Part shown: piece after piece, positions 25,400 to 33,080 of the stretch | Layout: every line of letters starts with the position of its first letter | Numbering within the stretch: the first letter of the stretch is position 1 | NCBI RefSeq assembly: GCF_020889705.1 | Contig: NZ_JACMYP010000018.1 | Location: 1 to 63,523 of the forward strand | Length of the DNA stretch: 63,523 nucleotides | Direction of reading: 5' to 3' | DNA from: Bradyrhizobium altum | GTDB taxonomy: Bacteria > Pseudomonadota > Alphaproteobacteria > Rhizobiales > Xanthobacteraceae | Translations under genes and position numbers: made by a program | The notes under the pieces: generated by a model | Database searches by the model: none | What the model was told of the DNA's origin: nothing | What the model saw: only the letters and a program-made list of their open reading frames with translations

Positions 25400-25761
25400 C
25401 TAGGTAGACACCGCCTCGACATTGTTGCCGTCGGGGTCGAGCAGGAACGCCGCGTAGTAGGTCGGGCTGTAGTCCTTGCGATGGCCAGCCTCACCGTTGT
25501 CCTTGCCGCCGGCCTTCAAGCCCTCGGTGTGGAATTTCTTGATCGCGTCATGGCTCGGGGCGCGGAACGCGATGTGGGCGCCGCCTTGCGTCTTGCCCTT
25601 GTGCAGATGCAGCCAGAGCGCCGGTTCGCCTTTCGGGCCGAAGCCTGCGCCGCAGTCGTCGCGCGAGCAGAGCACGAAGCCGAGCGGCGCCAGCACCGCG
25701 GGGGGTAGAAGCGCACGCTGGCGTCGAGGTCGGCGACGCGCAATCCGATGTGGTCGTACAT
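25400..25761 (-). pseudogene. VOC-family (glyoxalase-like) protein, frameshifted at a G6 run
   Basis: The N-terminus MYDHIGLRVADLDASVRFY lies in one frame, and the rest (APLGFVLCSRDDCGAGFGPK onward to the stop at 25400) in another. The switch occurs at a run of six G at 25700-25705; five would restore one 120-residue protein with the expected beta-alpha-beta-beta-beta repeats and the ending DPDGNNVEAV typical of VOC proteins. It is either a real frameshift, a slippage site or a sequencing error. The family includes metal-dependent dioxygenases, glyoxalases and resistance proteins. It follows an araC-type regulator by 56 bp on the same strand. Confidence 0.8.
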
Positions 25762-25817
25762 GATGGGGTCTCCAGTCGCTGGGCGCGTCGATGGACGCGC
25801 GGACCGGAGCAACCTAG

Positions 25818-26657
25818 CTATTGCAGCGCAAGGCGTTCTTGGAGAATCTTGCGGTCGCCGCGGGAGGCCTGGCGGAACTTCAGCGGCGAGGCGCCGGCGG
25901 CGCGGTGGAAGCTGCGCACGAAATTGGAGAGATCGCCGAAGCCGACGTCATAGGCGATGTCGGTGACCGGGCTGTCGTCATCCACCAGCCGTCGCGCCGC
26001 ATGGCGCAGCCGCGAGCGCACCAGATATTGATGCGGGGTCACGCCGAGCACCGCGGAGAACAGCCGCAGGAAATGGAAGGTGCTTAGGCCGGCCTGCTCC
26101 GCGGCATCGTCGAGATCGATCTGATGGTGTGAATTGGCGTCGATCCACAGCGCCGCTTCGACAGCGCGGCGGCGGTCGCGCAGGCCGGCGGTGAGGTGCT
26201 TCGCCTTGCGATCGGATACCAGCTCGACAAGACGGCTGGCGAGAAGGTGGCCGACCTCGTCGAGGCCGACGTCGCTGTTGCCAGCTGCCGCCGTTTGGGC
26301 GAGCTCCCCGATCACCATCAGTTCGGGCAGCGGCGGTACCGAGCCGACCTGCCAGACCGACATGCGGTCGCCGATCGTCTCGACCAGCTCCGGGTCCAGG
26401 AAGAACGACAGGCATTCGTCGCCGACCACATGGTCGTGCGTGCAGGTGTATTCATCGCCGGGATGGCCGACCAGGATCGAGCCTGCCACCAGCTCATGGA
26501 AGCGGCCGCGGCAATGGCAGCCGAAGCTGCCGCTGCGCACATAGGACACGGAGTGGCAGGCGAATTGTTCGACGAACGGTTTGTAGCCGGGCTCCGCCGT
26601 GCAGCGAAACTCGTTCACCGTGATGCGATCGCGCTGCAGCAGTGTGGTCCGGGTCAT
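25818..26657 (-). CDS. AraC-family transcriptional regulator
   Basis: A 279-residue regulator. Residues 1-150 form a cupin-like sensor part with a Cys/His-rich stretch ([20 protein letters not shown]) that may bind a metal or thiol ligand. Residues about 175-275 hold the paired HTH domain, including [20 protein letters not shown] and [15 protein letters not shown] [20 protein letters not shown]. It begins 8 bp after the ogt-type gene ends and is followed by the VOC pseudogene, so all three may be one transcript, similar in spirit to ada-type arrangements. Its target is unknown. Confidence 0.9.
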   Translation of the reverse strand: MTRTTLLQRDRITVNEFRCTAEPGYKPFVEQFACHSVSYVRSGSFGCHCRGRFHELVAGSILVGHPGDEYTCTHDHVVGDECLSFFLDPELVETIGDRMSVWQVGSVPPLPELMVIGELAQTAAAGNSDVGLDEVGHLLASRLVELVSDRKAKHLTAGLRDRRRAVEAALWIDANSHHQIDLDDAAEQAGLSTFHFLRLFSAVLGVTPHQYLVRSRLRHAARRLVDDDSPVTDIAYDVGFGDLSNFVRSFHRAAGASPLKFRQASRGDRKILQERLALQ

Positions 26658-26665
26658 ACCCAGAT

Positions 26666-27244
26666 TTAGGCTTGCGGGTGGGGCCGTGCAACGGGCAGCA
26701 GCACGTCGAACAGGGTCTTGCTGGTGATCGGCTGGGCGCCTTCGATCGAGAGCAGCCGCCGCTTGGAGACGCTGCCGCCGTTCGGTGAAATCCGGTCGGC
26801 ATAGTAGCCCGCCTCGAGCACGCGGTGGCAGGGCACGATGATCATGAAGGGATTGCGGCCGAGGGCCGGCGCCACCGAATAGATCGCGCCGGACGCGCGC
26901 AGGGTGCCCGCTACCTCGTCATAGGTCCGGGTCTCGCCGCAGGGAATGCGGCGGACGGTCTGGTAGACGCGCTGGCTGAAGGCCGGGATGCCGCTCATGT
27001 CGAGCGCAACACCCGTGAGATCGGCATTGCCGCCGCGCAAGATCGCTGCAATGCCCTCGATCGCGACCTCGATCTCCTCGGAGGGCCGCAGCTCGCGCGC
27101 GTCGGGGTAGTGCTGGAACAGGCGTTTGCGGGTTTCGATTTCGCGGAGCTCGGGAAGCTGGACGCCGGCGACTCCGGCTTCGCCCCATGCGATGCCGCAT
27201 CGGCCGATTGCCGTGTCGAAAATGGTGTACCCACGCCCCGCCAT
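26666..27244 (-). CDS. ogt: methylated-DNA-[protein]-cysteine S-methyltransferase
   Basis: A 192-residue suicide DNA-repair protein. The active site VPCHRV places the acceptor cysteine at residue 139; [29 protein letters not shown] forms the preceding DNA-binding helix-turn-helix. [16 protein letters not shown] and the following glycine/Lys-rich [13 protein letters not shown] are family-typical. It removes alkyl groups from O6-alkylguanine in DNA. It lacks the N-terminal Ada domains, so a separate regulator is needed, and an AraC protein lies 8 bp downstream. Confidence 0.93.
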   Translation of the reverse strand: MAGRGYTIFDTAIGRCGIAWGEAGVAGVQLPELREIETRKRLFQHYPDARELRPSEEIEVAIEGIAAILRGGNADLTGVALDMSGIPAFSQRVYQTVRRIPCGETRTYDEVAGTLRASGAIYSVAPALGRNPFMIIVPCHRVLEAGYYADRISPNGGSVSKRRLLSIEGAQPITSKTLFDVLLPVARPHPQA

Positions 27245-27445
27245 GACGCCACCAACCCTCCCATGCGATCATAACAGCGCCGCGGTCCGGCGCATCCGGA
27301 ATCTTGACGTTTAGTTAAGCATGTCGCGGCCGGTTCTGTGTGACCCCGCCAACGTCCAGTCACGCATCCTCCGGTCACGCATCTTAAAGGCTTTGCCCGC
27401 TATCTGGTCGCCGGCATGCTGCTGCAAAAGACGATCGGCGGAACG

Positions 27446-28966
27446 ATGACGAGCACGAGCGCCGAAGCCGCGCCCGGCAGCGCAGGCATGGTCGGGCGCG
27501 CGCGCGGGCGTGTTCACCCGCTCTTCGCCTTGCTGCTGTTGGCGTTGGTGTTGCGCCTTGCGGCCGCCGTCTGGCCCAACGTGATCTATCCCGACGAGAC
27601 CTTTCAGTATCTCGAGCCGGCGTGGCGGATGCTCGGCCATGACGGCATTTTGACATGGGAATGGCGCGACGGCATTCGCGGCTGGTTCCTGCCGACATTG
27701 ATGGCCGCGCCGGTTGCCCTCGGCGATGCGATTGCGCCTGGTGGCGCAGGTGCGTTCCTGGTGCCGCGTCTGATCGCCGCATGCGCGTCGCTGTCGATCG
27801 TGGTCAGTGCTTGGCTGCTTGGCGCGCGGGTCTCGCGAACCCATGCCGTCGTCACGGCCTTCGCGGCTGCGGCTTGGTTCGAACTGATCATGCTCGCGCC
27901 ACACACATTGGGCGAGCCGCTGGCGACAGCGCTCATCGTGCCGGCGGCGCTGCTGGTCACCGATCGTCCGTCACAGCGGCGTCTCGCGATTGGCGGTGCC
28001 TTGCTCGCCTTCGCCTTTGTCTGCCGCTTCCAGTTTGCGCCGGCCATCGCCGTGCTGGCCCTCGGGGCGTGCTGGACACGCCGGCGAAACCTGGTTCCGC
28101 TGGTCGCCGGCGGGCTCGTGGCGCTGCTGCTCGCCGCCGCGATCGACCTGGCGCATGGCAGCGTGCCGTTCGCCTGGCTGATCGCCAATATCAGGGAAAA
28201 CCTTGTCCACGATCGCGCCATCGAATTCGGCGTGTCACCGCCGTCGGCCTATCTCATCGACTTCCTGACCGTGTGGTCGGTGGCGATCCTGCTCCCGCTC
28301 GCTGCGATCTGGCGCGGCTGGCGGCACGCACCGCTGCTCGCGACCGTGGCGCTGGTCAATCTCGTCTTCCACAGCCTGATCGCGCACAAGGAATACCGCT
28401 TCATCTTCCTGTCGGTGGTGCTGTTCACCATCGTCGCGGCGCTGGGATCGGCCGATTGGGTCCAATGGCTGCGTGCGAAAGACATATGGCGCCGCCGGGC
28501 ATTGCCGATCGTCCTCGGCGGCTGGGCGCTGCTGTCAGTGGCGCTAGCCGGCGCAAGCGAAGATATGCGCGAGTACTGGACGCGCGGCGTCGGTGCTGCG
28601 CGGCTCGCGGCTGAGCTGCGCAGCGATCCGCAGATGTGCGGCCTTGCGCTTTACGACGTTCGGTTCCAGCAGTTGCCGGGGCGGGAACGATTGGTCGGCC
28701 CGGTGCCGCTCTATGCGCTGCAGTCCGCCGATCCGGTCGCCGAGCTGATCCTGCCGCCGCTGCTGCTGCGGGCGACCAAGCCGGCCTTCAACCGTATCCT
28801 TGCGCGGCCCGAGGCCGCAGGCGATCTGCCGGCGGATTTTTCACGGCAAAGCTGCGCCCGCGTCGGCTTCAGCGATGCCTGTATCTATGCACGCGGCGGA
28901 AGCTGCGACGCATCCGCCGCTGCGCCCTTTGTGATCAATGATGTGCTTGTGAGGATGGGCTGGTAG
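27446..28966 (+). CDS. GT22/Alg9-like mannosyltransferase family membrane protein
   Basis: A 506-residue polytopic membrane protein (10-residue longer start at 27416 possible). Residues 28-47 start the first helix; NVIYPDETFQYLEPAW holds the conserved acidic pair of family-22 glycosyltransferases. HSLIAHKEYRFIFLSV near residue 320 is the hallmark HKExRF motif. About nine hydrophobic segments occur up to residue 370, followed by a soluble C-terminal part rich in cysteine. Eukaryotic relatives add mannose from dolichol-phosphate-mannose to GPI anchors or N-glycans; bacterial members are poorly known and probably use polyprenyl-phosphate sugars for lipid or envelope glycans. Confidence 0.85.
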   Translation: MTSTSAEAAPGSAGMVGRARGRVHPLFALLLLALVLRLAAAVWPNVIYPDETFQYLEPAWRMLGHDGILTWEWRDGIRGWFLPTLMAAPVALGDAIAPGGAGAFLVPRLIAACASLSIVVSAWLLGARVSRTHAVVTAFAAAAWFELIMLAPHTLGEPLATALIVPAALLVTDRPSQRRLAIGGALLAFAFVCRFQFAPAIAVLALGACWTRRRNLVPLVAGGLVALLLAAAIDLAHGSVPFAWLIANIRENLVHDRAIEFGVSPPSAYLIDFLTVWSVAILLPLAAIWRGWRHAPLLATVALVNLVFHSLIAHKEYRFIFLSVVLFTIVAALGSADWVQWLRAKDIWRRRALPIVLGGWALLSVALAGASEDMREYWTRGVGAARLAAELRSDPQMCGLALYDVRFQQLPGRERLVGPVPLYALQSADPVAELILPPLLLRATKPAFNRILARPEAAGDLPADFSRQSCARVGFSDACIYARGGSCDASAAAPFVINDVLVRMGW

Positions 28967-29074
28967 TGGGTGGCGGCGCGGCGATCGGTGTCAATGCACG
29001 CTTGATCCGCTGCCTCGGCCCGGGCTATGGTCCGGGGGTCGCACCCGCAGGGGCGACCTCAAGCAATTGAGATC

Positions 29075-29148
29075 GCGGGCGTAGTTCAATGGTAGAACGG
29101 CAGCTTCCCAAGCTGCATACGAGGGTTCGATTCCCTTCGCCCGCTCCA
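29075..29148 (+). tRNA. tRNA-Gly (anticodon CCC), CCA encoded
   Basis: A full cloverleaf. The acceptor arm is GCGGGCG / CGCCCGC, the D-arm GTTCAATGGTAGAAC, the anticodon stem GCAGC / GCTGC with loop TTCCCAA (anticodon CCC), and the T-arm AGGGTTCGATTCCCT. CCA is encoded at 29146-29148. Gene style changes right after its 3' end, so it is a candidate insertion point for the accessory region downstream. Confidence 0.95.
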
Positions 29149-29581
29149 ATTCAAATTACGCCTGAAAAATAAGGGTTATGCGCGTTTTCAGCGTTCATTT
29201 CCGTGCGGCGACAGCGCAACTTCGTACAACAGTCGTACAAATCCCTCTTCGAATCCTTGAACTGCCAACGCGAATTTGATCGGCTTCCATGAAGGTTTCG
29301 AACTGGAGGCGATGGTGAACGCGCAAGCGGTATCAGACCTCTTGGCTGATGCAGTCTATGCTCACGGGCCATCAATGGTTCTGTTTGATCAAGCGTCGGT
29401 CGCCGCTTTCGTGAAGCTTCCCTCGTCAACGACGGCAAGGAACACTTGGATTTGATCGAGCGTCAGTGGACCTATGTTCGGATATATGGGCGGAGTTGAT
29501 CGAAACTTCGCCAGTGTTTTTCACCGTCTCGATGCGCGAGCTTACGGGCAGCCGTAGACCTTCTCTGCATGGAGTTCCGAA
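29149..29581. other. gap after tRNA-Gly with one possible 47-residue ORF
   Basis: No recognisable gene. A short plus-strand ORF at 29312-29455 has GGAGG 4 bp before its ATG and could encode MVNAQAVSDLLADAVYAHGP plus 27 residues; its family is unknown. The sequence is more AT-rich than the core to the left. TCGTACAACAGTCGTACAAA near 29221-29240 is a small direct repeat of CGTACAA. Confidence 0.4.
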
Positions 29582-29762
29582 ATGACCACACTTCTCGCCA
29601 TCGATGCCAGCCCTCGTTACGAGCACTCGACTTCCCGCAAGCTTACGTCGCTCTTTGTCGAGAAGTGGCAGGCGGCGCACCCGGACGGCGAGGTGATCCG
29701 CCGCGATCTGATCAAGACGAACTTACCGTTTGTTGATCTGCCGTGGATCGGCGGCGCGTTCA
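29582..29762 (+). pseudogene. FMN-dependent NADH-azoreductase, N-terminal fragment
   Basis: About 60 residues starting MTTLLAIDASPRYEHSTSRK and reaching PFVDLPWIGGAF match the beginning of AzoR-type flavodoxin-fold enzymes (usual length about 200). After GGAF the similarity stops: the next bases belong, on the opposite strand, to the end of a different gene. A GGAG site precedes the ATG. The open frame runs on to 29818 but the tail is antisense to the neighbour. This is a truncated remnant and cannot bind FMN properly. Confidence 0.7.
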
Positions 29763-30057
29763 TGGCCGAGATCTTGTTCGTCCGCAATGCTACGAGATGG
29801 CTCCGTTTGAAAGGGTAGCCATTCGATCGAGAGCACTGCCTACAGCGCATGTACCGCTCGAGCTCGTGGATCGGCGTCGATTTCGGCTGCCGGACAATGT
29901 CGAGGTGAGTGTCGCAGCCGAGGCACTTCACCTCGAGATAGCGGTAGCTGGCGTTGAGCGCGTCACCAAGGGGATGGTTGGGCTGGACCTTGGAAGGCGA
30001 GCATGCGGGCGTTCCATGCCTGGCAGGCGAGCGAGTCTGTGTCCTTCCGCGCCTCAA
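29762..30057 (-). pseudogene. zinc-ribbon-like conserved bradyrhizobial protein, truncated copy
   Basis: The minus-strand frame encodes RYLEVKCLGCDTHLDIVRQP, then ERYMRCRQCSRSNGYPFKRSHLVALRTNKIS. Two CxxC pairs suggest a zinc ribbon. I recognise this as a widespread short rhizobial protein of unknown function, but a few residues appear missing after CLGCDTH and the C-terminus runs into the azoreductase fragment. The N-terminal 30 residues are low in similarity to what I expect. Treated as a remnant. Confidence 0.5.
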
Positions 30058-30230
30058 CTGCCCGTTCGGCCAGATGTCGAACGGTTGCTCCGAACATGTA
30101 CTCGCGTGACTTGGATCCCATTTCCCATGATCGCGCGAAAGCTGCCGTGCGAGAAGCCGCTAGGATTTGTCCGTGCCGGTGCCGATCGGGACCAGTAGTT
30201 GTTCAACAACATGGTTCTGGCGCACTTGCT

Positions 30231-30284
30231 GTCCTAATTGGGTGCTGTCCTAGTTAGGACACTCGTGAAGGGGAATTAGGACAC
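30231..30284. repeat. cluster of GTCCTAA/TTAGGACAC motifs (left group)
   Basis: GTCCTAA at 30231, the palindrome GTCCTAGTTAGGAC at 30247-30260, and two direct TTAGGACAC copies at 30254 and 30276, exactly 22 bp apart. Matching copies appear at 30510, 30783 and 30805. No gene explains them. Confidence 0.7.
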
Positions 30285-30468
30285 CCGTTAAGCATTCGGG
30301 AAAAAAGAGGCAATTTATTTACGTTTGATTCACGCAAGTTAATTGACTGGCTCACGCTTTGATTCGATCATTCCCCCACTGGGCAGCGCGGTTTCATTAA
30401 GGACAATTTACTGAGCCCAGAGGGCGCCTAATTATTGCATCGGCGGCTCGGCAAGGCTGGACTGAGGA
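30285..30468. other. AT-rich gap without a gene
   Basis: Nothing coding is supported here. The stretch GGGAAAAAAGAGGCAATTTA and the surrounding bases are notably AT-rich compared with the core. It lies between the left TAGGACAC group and a plus-strand terminator, so a short untranslated RNA is possible. Confidence 0.4.
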
Positions 30469-30511
30469 ACGGCCTCAGCATCACCTCCAAGGGTGCTGGG
30501 GCCGTTTCTTT
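30469..30511 (+). terminator. plus-strand intrinsic terminator
   Basis: Stem GGCCTCAGCA (30471-30480) with TGCTGGGGCC (30494-30503), one wobble pair, followed by GTTTCTTT. It faces the 3' end of the minus-strand small ORF at 30510. No plus-strand gene precedes it, so it may end a small RNA or a decayed gene. Confidence 0.6.
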
Positions 30512-30731
30512 AGGACACCAAGTGCCTGCGCACTTCTCCGACCGTCATGTCCAGCGCTGCGGTGTGCTCAGCACTTAACGGTCGGTGAACCAGGCCAACG
30601 GTCCATCCTTCCGGGATCGCGTCTAGCACTCGGTCGAGGGCTTCTTCGCGTGGTGTCGCGGCGAGCCAGATTTGGACCTCTCCCTCATCAGTCGTTACGC
30701 GGACTAAATGAACTTCGGTGGCTTGCTGCAT
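30510..30731 (-). CDS. small uncharacterised protein (73 residues)
   Basis: From the ATG at 30731 it reads MQQATEVHLVRVTTDEGEVQ, then IWLAATPREEALDRVLDAIP and a final HTAALDMTVGEVRRHLVS. It is acidic, without a signal peptide or membrane segment; the pattern of alternating strands and helices looks like a folded domain. A TTG start 36 bp earlier is possible. Codon use is normal for the genome, supporting a real gene. I do not recognise the family. It lies between the two TAGGACAC repeat groups. Confidence 0.5.
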   Translation of the reverse strand: MQQATEVHLVRVTTDEGEVQIWLAATPREEALDRVLDAIPEGWTVGLVHRPLSAEHTAALDMTVGEVRRHLVS

Positions 30732-30782
30732 AAGTCGTAAAATGCGAGAAGGATTGTTTCCTAGCAATGGCGGTGCTGGCCT

Positions 30783-30813
30783 TTAGGACACTGGCAAAGT
30801 GGAACTAGGACAC
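30783..30813. repeat. pair of TAGGACAC motifs (right group)
   Basis: TTAGGACAC at 30783 and CTAGGACAC at 30805, again 22 bp apart, with a spacer (TGGCAAAGTGGAA) similar to that of the left group (TCGTGAAGGGGAA). The two groups are therefore a diverged direct repeat of about 32 bp, 530 bp apart. Confidence 0.7.
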
Positions 30814-31090
30814 CTTCCGGTTGTTAATTGCCACAGCAATCAGAGGGCTGGTTCGATGTGGCTGGATCATGATCGGATAGACGGCGTGGAGATTGCGTTC
30901 GCAAGCGCTACGACGGTGTCGTTCATTGCTCTTCTTGCCAGTTTGGCATTGCTTCTGATCGGGTGACCATCCGGGTTCCCGGGCTCGCAGCTAAAGAAAT
31001 AGTTAATGGGAGCCATGCATGTGTCCGGGTTGCCAAAAGAGTTGCGACCGGTACCAACACTCACGAAGTGGGTCCCACGAGCGCTGCTGA

Positions 31091-31483
31091 TCACGGGCGC
31101 TTGACGCGACGACAGAGTTCGTCCTCGGCCCCGGCCCATCGCTGGGGCCGTTTTTTTTGGAACTGTTCGGTTGCGAAGACCCCGGAAACCCACCCGGTTT
31201 TGACCAACGGGAACGCCTTGCGCGCCATCTGACCATCGGGACGTCCAAGGCGGGCTGCGGCGACGCAGGCCGTTACCGCCAACCACAGCGTGATCACGAA
31301 TTTGAACAGGAAACGGGGACTGCCGAACGCTTCCGCGATGTCCGGACGGAATCCGATAACAGCAAAAAACAGAGCGGCCGCAATCGCGGCACCGCCGGCG
31401 CCAGCCAGGGTAAGAACCGATTGCAGGGTTCGGGGCAGCGCAGTGTCGCCCGAAAGAAGCTCAACGAACTGATCAGTCTTCAT
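31091..31483 (-). pseudogene. NrsF-type anti-sigma factor (DUF1109), truncated
   Basis: The first 90 or so residues (MKTDQFVELLSGDTALPRTL, then two hydrophobic helices around AAIAAALFFAVIGF and FLFKFVITLWLAVTACVAAA) match the N-terminal membrane part of NrsF, which normally has about 210 residues and six helices. After residue about 95 the frame passes into unrelated sequence containing a terminator of the other strand and stops at 31091. Its start overlaps the end of the sigma-factor gene, the usual sigma/anti-sigma arrangement. Four membrane helices are missing, so it is unlikely to control a sigma factor. Confidence 0.7.
31126..31158 (+). terminator. strong plus-strand intrinsic terminator
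   Basis: Stem CGGCCCC (31126-31132) with GGGGCCG (31144-31150) followed by eight T. It lies inside the 3' end of the truncated nrsF frame on the other strand, which shows that this end of nrsF is not native coding sequence. Confidence 0.75.
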
Positions 31484-32029
31484 CTGCACCCCGGCGATAG
31501 AGTGTACTAAGCGTTTTTAGCGCGCGATGGAGGCCGACCCGGACCGCGCCTTCCGACATGCGCAGGCGCGCGGCTGTCTCCTGGATGCTCTTGCCGTCTA
31601 GGGAAATGGATTGGACGATCTCGCGCTGGGGAAGCTTGAGTTACCCAAGCAGCGTGTCGATTTCGCGCGCTGAAATTTCCGGCTTCTGTTCTGACGCTGG
31701 CAAAATGTCCATGACATCCTCGATCGGTACGTCGATGCGGCGTCGTCCGCGCCGGCGGAATGCATCGATGATTTTGTTTCGAATGATAGCGCCGATCCAG
31801 GGGGCAATGGATCGAGATAGATCCCAGGTGCCGCGCTTCAAGTGAATCGCTAATAGCACCTCCTGCACCACGTCCTCGGCTTCGCTTGCATGTGTTGCGC
31901 AGCGCTTGCGGGCGACAGCCCGGATGTAAGGGGTCACGGCCAGCAAAACTGACGGTATGCGGCCGCATCGCCCGTCAGCGCCGCCCGCATCAACTCCGTC
32001 CAATCGGCGTCCCTGGACGCTGCGGTCAT
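31473..32029 (-). pseudogene. ECF sigma factor (SigF-like), broken by a frameshift and an in-frame stop
   Basis: The intact product would be about 186 residues. The start (MTAASRDADWTELMRAALTG) lies in one frame and breaks after YRQ near 31950, where one base appears to be lost. The next frame gives LLAVTPYIRAVARKR, then EDVVQEVLLAIHLKRGTWD (region 2) and RSIAPWIGAIIRNKIIDAFR. At about 31634-31636 a TAA interrupts DTLLG*LKLPQREIVQ, then region 4 continues in the same frame (ETAARLRMSEGAVRVGLHRA). It ends in overlap with nrsF. Two independent lesions make a sequencing error less likely. Confidence 0.8.
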
Positions 32030-32262
32030 TCAAACTCTCTACGAAGGAGAAAGCCGTTTGTTACATCGCGTTCGGCAACGCAGCTCACCGTAACGCCACG
32101 TCATGCGCGTCGCCGCTTCTGCTACACAGCTGGAAAAGCCAGGATTCTAGAACGCGCACTATAATAAAGGCAACGGTTTGCTTTGCAATGCACTGGGCGC
32201 GGAGCCGGACGCGATTCGTCCTCGCATTCGAGGGACGCAGGTTCAGAAGAACGCGTGCGGGA

Positions 32263-32880
32263 CTATCGGGAAGCGGCCTTGCGGCCTGGGCGACTTGTTT
32301 CATCCAGCAAGCCAAATACGGGACGTATAAGTCCTTCCAAAAGCGCGCGATCCGGCCGAACGCGCGCAAGCACCCGGATGCCCAGAAGGATTCCAAGAAG
32401 AGACTTGGAGAGATCCCCTGCGGATTGCGCGCGCGTTATGGTTCCGTCCTTCTGACCCTTGGAGACGCAACGAAGAAAAAAAGCCTCCACTTCATCCAAA
32501 AAGGTGGCGACTATCTTGAAAAAATCGGGATCGAAAGGCGCGCTCTCGATGGCCGAGTTCACCAACATGCAGCCACGGCGTTGTTTATCGCCAAGCGAGC
32601 GCTTGATAATTTCTCTCAAGAAAGCCTCAATGGCCTCCCGCGGTGGCATCGCGGGCTCGATCCGCTGGATCCGCTCTCGGAACGTTTGATCAAGATACCG
32701 ATTGAGCGCTTTTGCATATAAGCCGCGCTTGTCACCAAAGGCGTTGTAGAGGCTTGCGCCCGCAATCTCCATGTCGTCCGCCAGATCGCGCACGGAGGTA
32801 GCCTCGTAACCGCGCATCCAAAACCGTTCGATGGCCGCATCCAAAACAGCAGCTTCATCGAATTCCCGCGGCCGTGCCAT
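32263..32880 (-). CDS. TetR/AcrR-family transcriptional regulator
   Basis: A 205-residue regulator. The N-terminal HTH (FDEAAVLDAAIERFWMRGYE, then TSVRDLADDMEIAGASLYNA) is classic TetR; the body is an all-helical ligand domain with Cys residues (RRGCMLVNSA, FFLRCVSKG). It is divergent from the dehalogenase-like gene across 200 bp and is the likely repressor of it and of the downstream catabolic genes. GTTAAACAATTGAAC at 32898-32912 is a candidate operator. Confidence 0.92.
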   Translation of the reverse strand: MARPREFDEAAVLDAAIERFWMRGYEATSVRDLADDMEIAGASLYNAFGDKRGLYAKALNRYLDQTFRERIQRIEPAMPPREAIEAFLREIIKRSLGDKQRRGCMLVNSAIESAPFDPDFFKIVATFLDEVEAFFLRCVSKGQKDGTITRAQSAGDLSKSLLGILLGIRVLARVRPDRALLEGLIRPVFGLLDETSRPGRKAASR

Positions 32881-32897
32881 GTACTGCCTGTCTCCAA

Positions 32898-32912
32898 GTT
32901 AAACAATTGAAC
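32898..32912. promoter_or_regulatory. candidate TetR operator
   Basis: GTTAAACAATTGAAC is an imperfect palindrome of the form GTTnAAnnnTTnAAC lying 18 bp upstream of the tetR-family start. Position and symmetry fit autoregulation; binding is not shown. Confidence 0.35.
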
Positions 32913-33064
32913 CGACAACATATTCTTAGCACCCCGCGGGATGTGTTGACAATCTCGGCCCTACGTACGTGAAGTTCGATTTCGCTTCTGCCGGCTGGCC
33001 ATTCTAGTGCGTCTGTTCTAGTATGGATGGCGGTGAAGCCCAAGGGAACGGGCACGCGACGCGC

Positions 33065-33076
33065 GGGGGGGGGGGG
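33065..33076 (+). repeat. G12 homopolymer at the start of the dehalogenase-like gene
   Basis: Twelve consecutive G residues. If translation begins at the ATG at 33027 the run is inside the coding region (Gly-Gly-Gly-Gly) and slippage would switch the gene off. If it begins at the GTG at 33081, the run is 4 bp upstream and would serve as, or modulate, the ribosome-binding site. Confidence 0.9.
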
Positions 33077-33080
33077 AATC

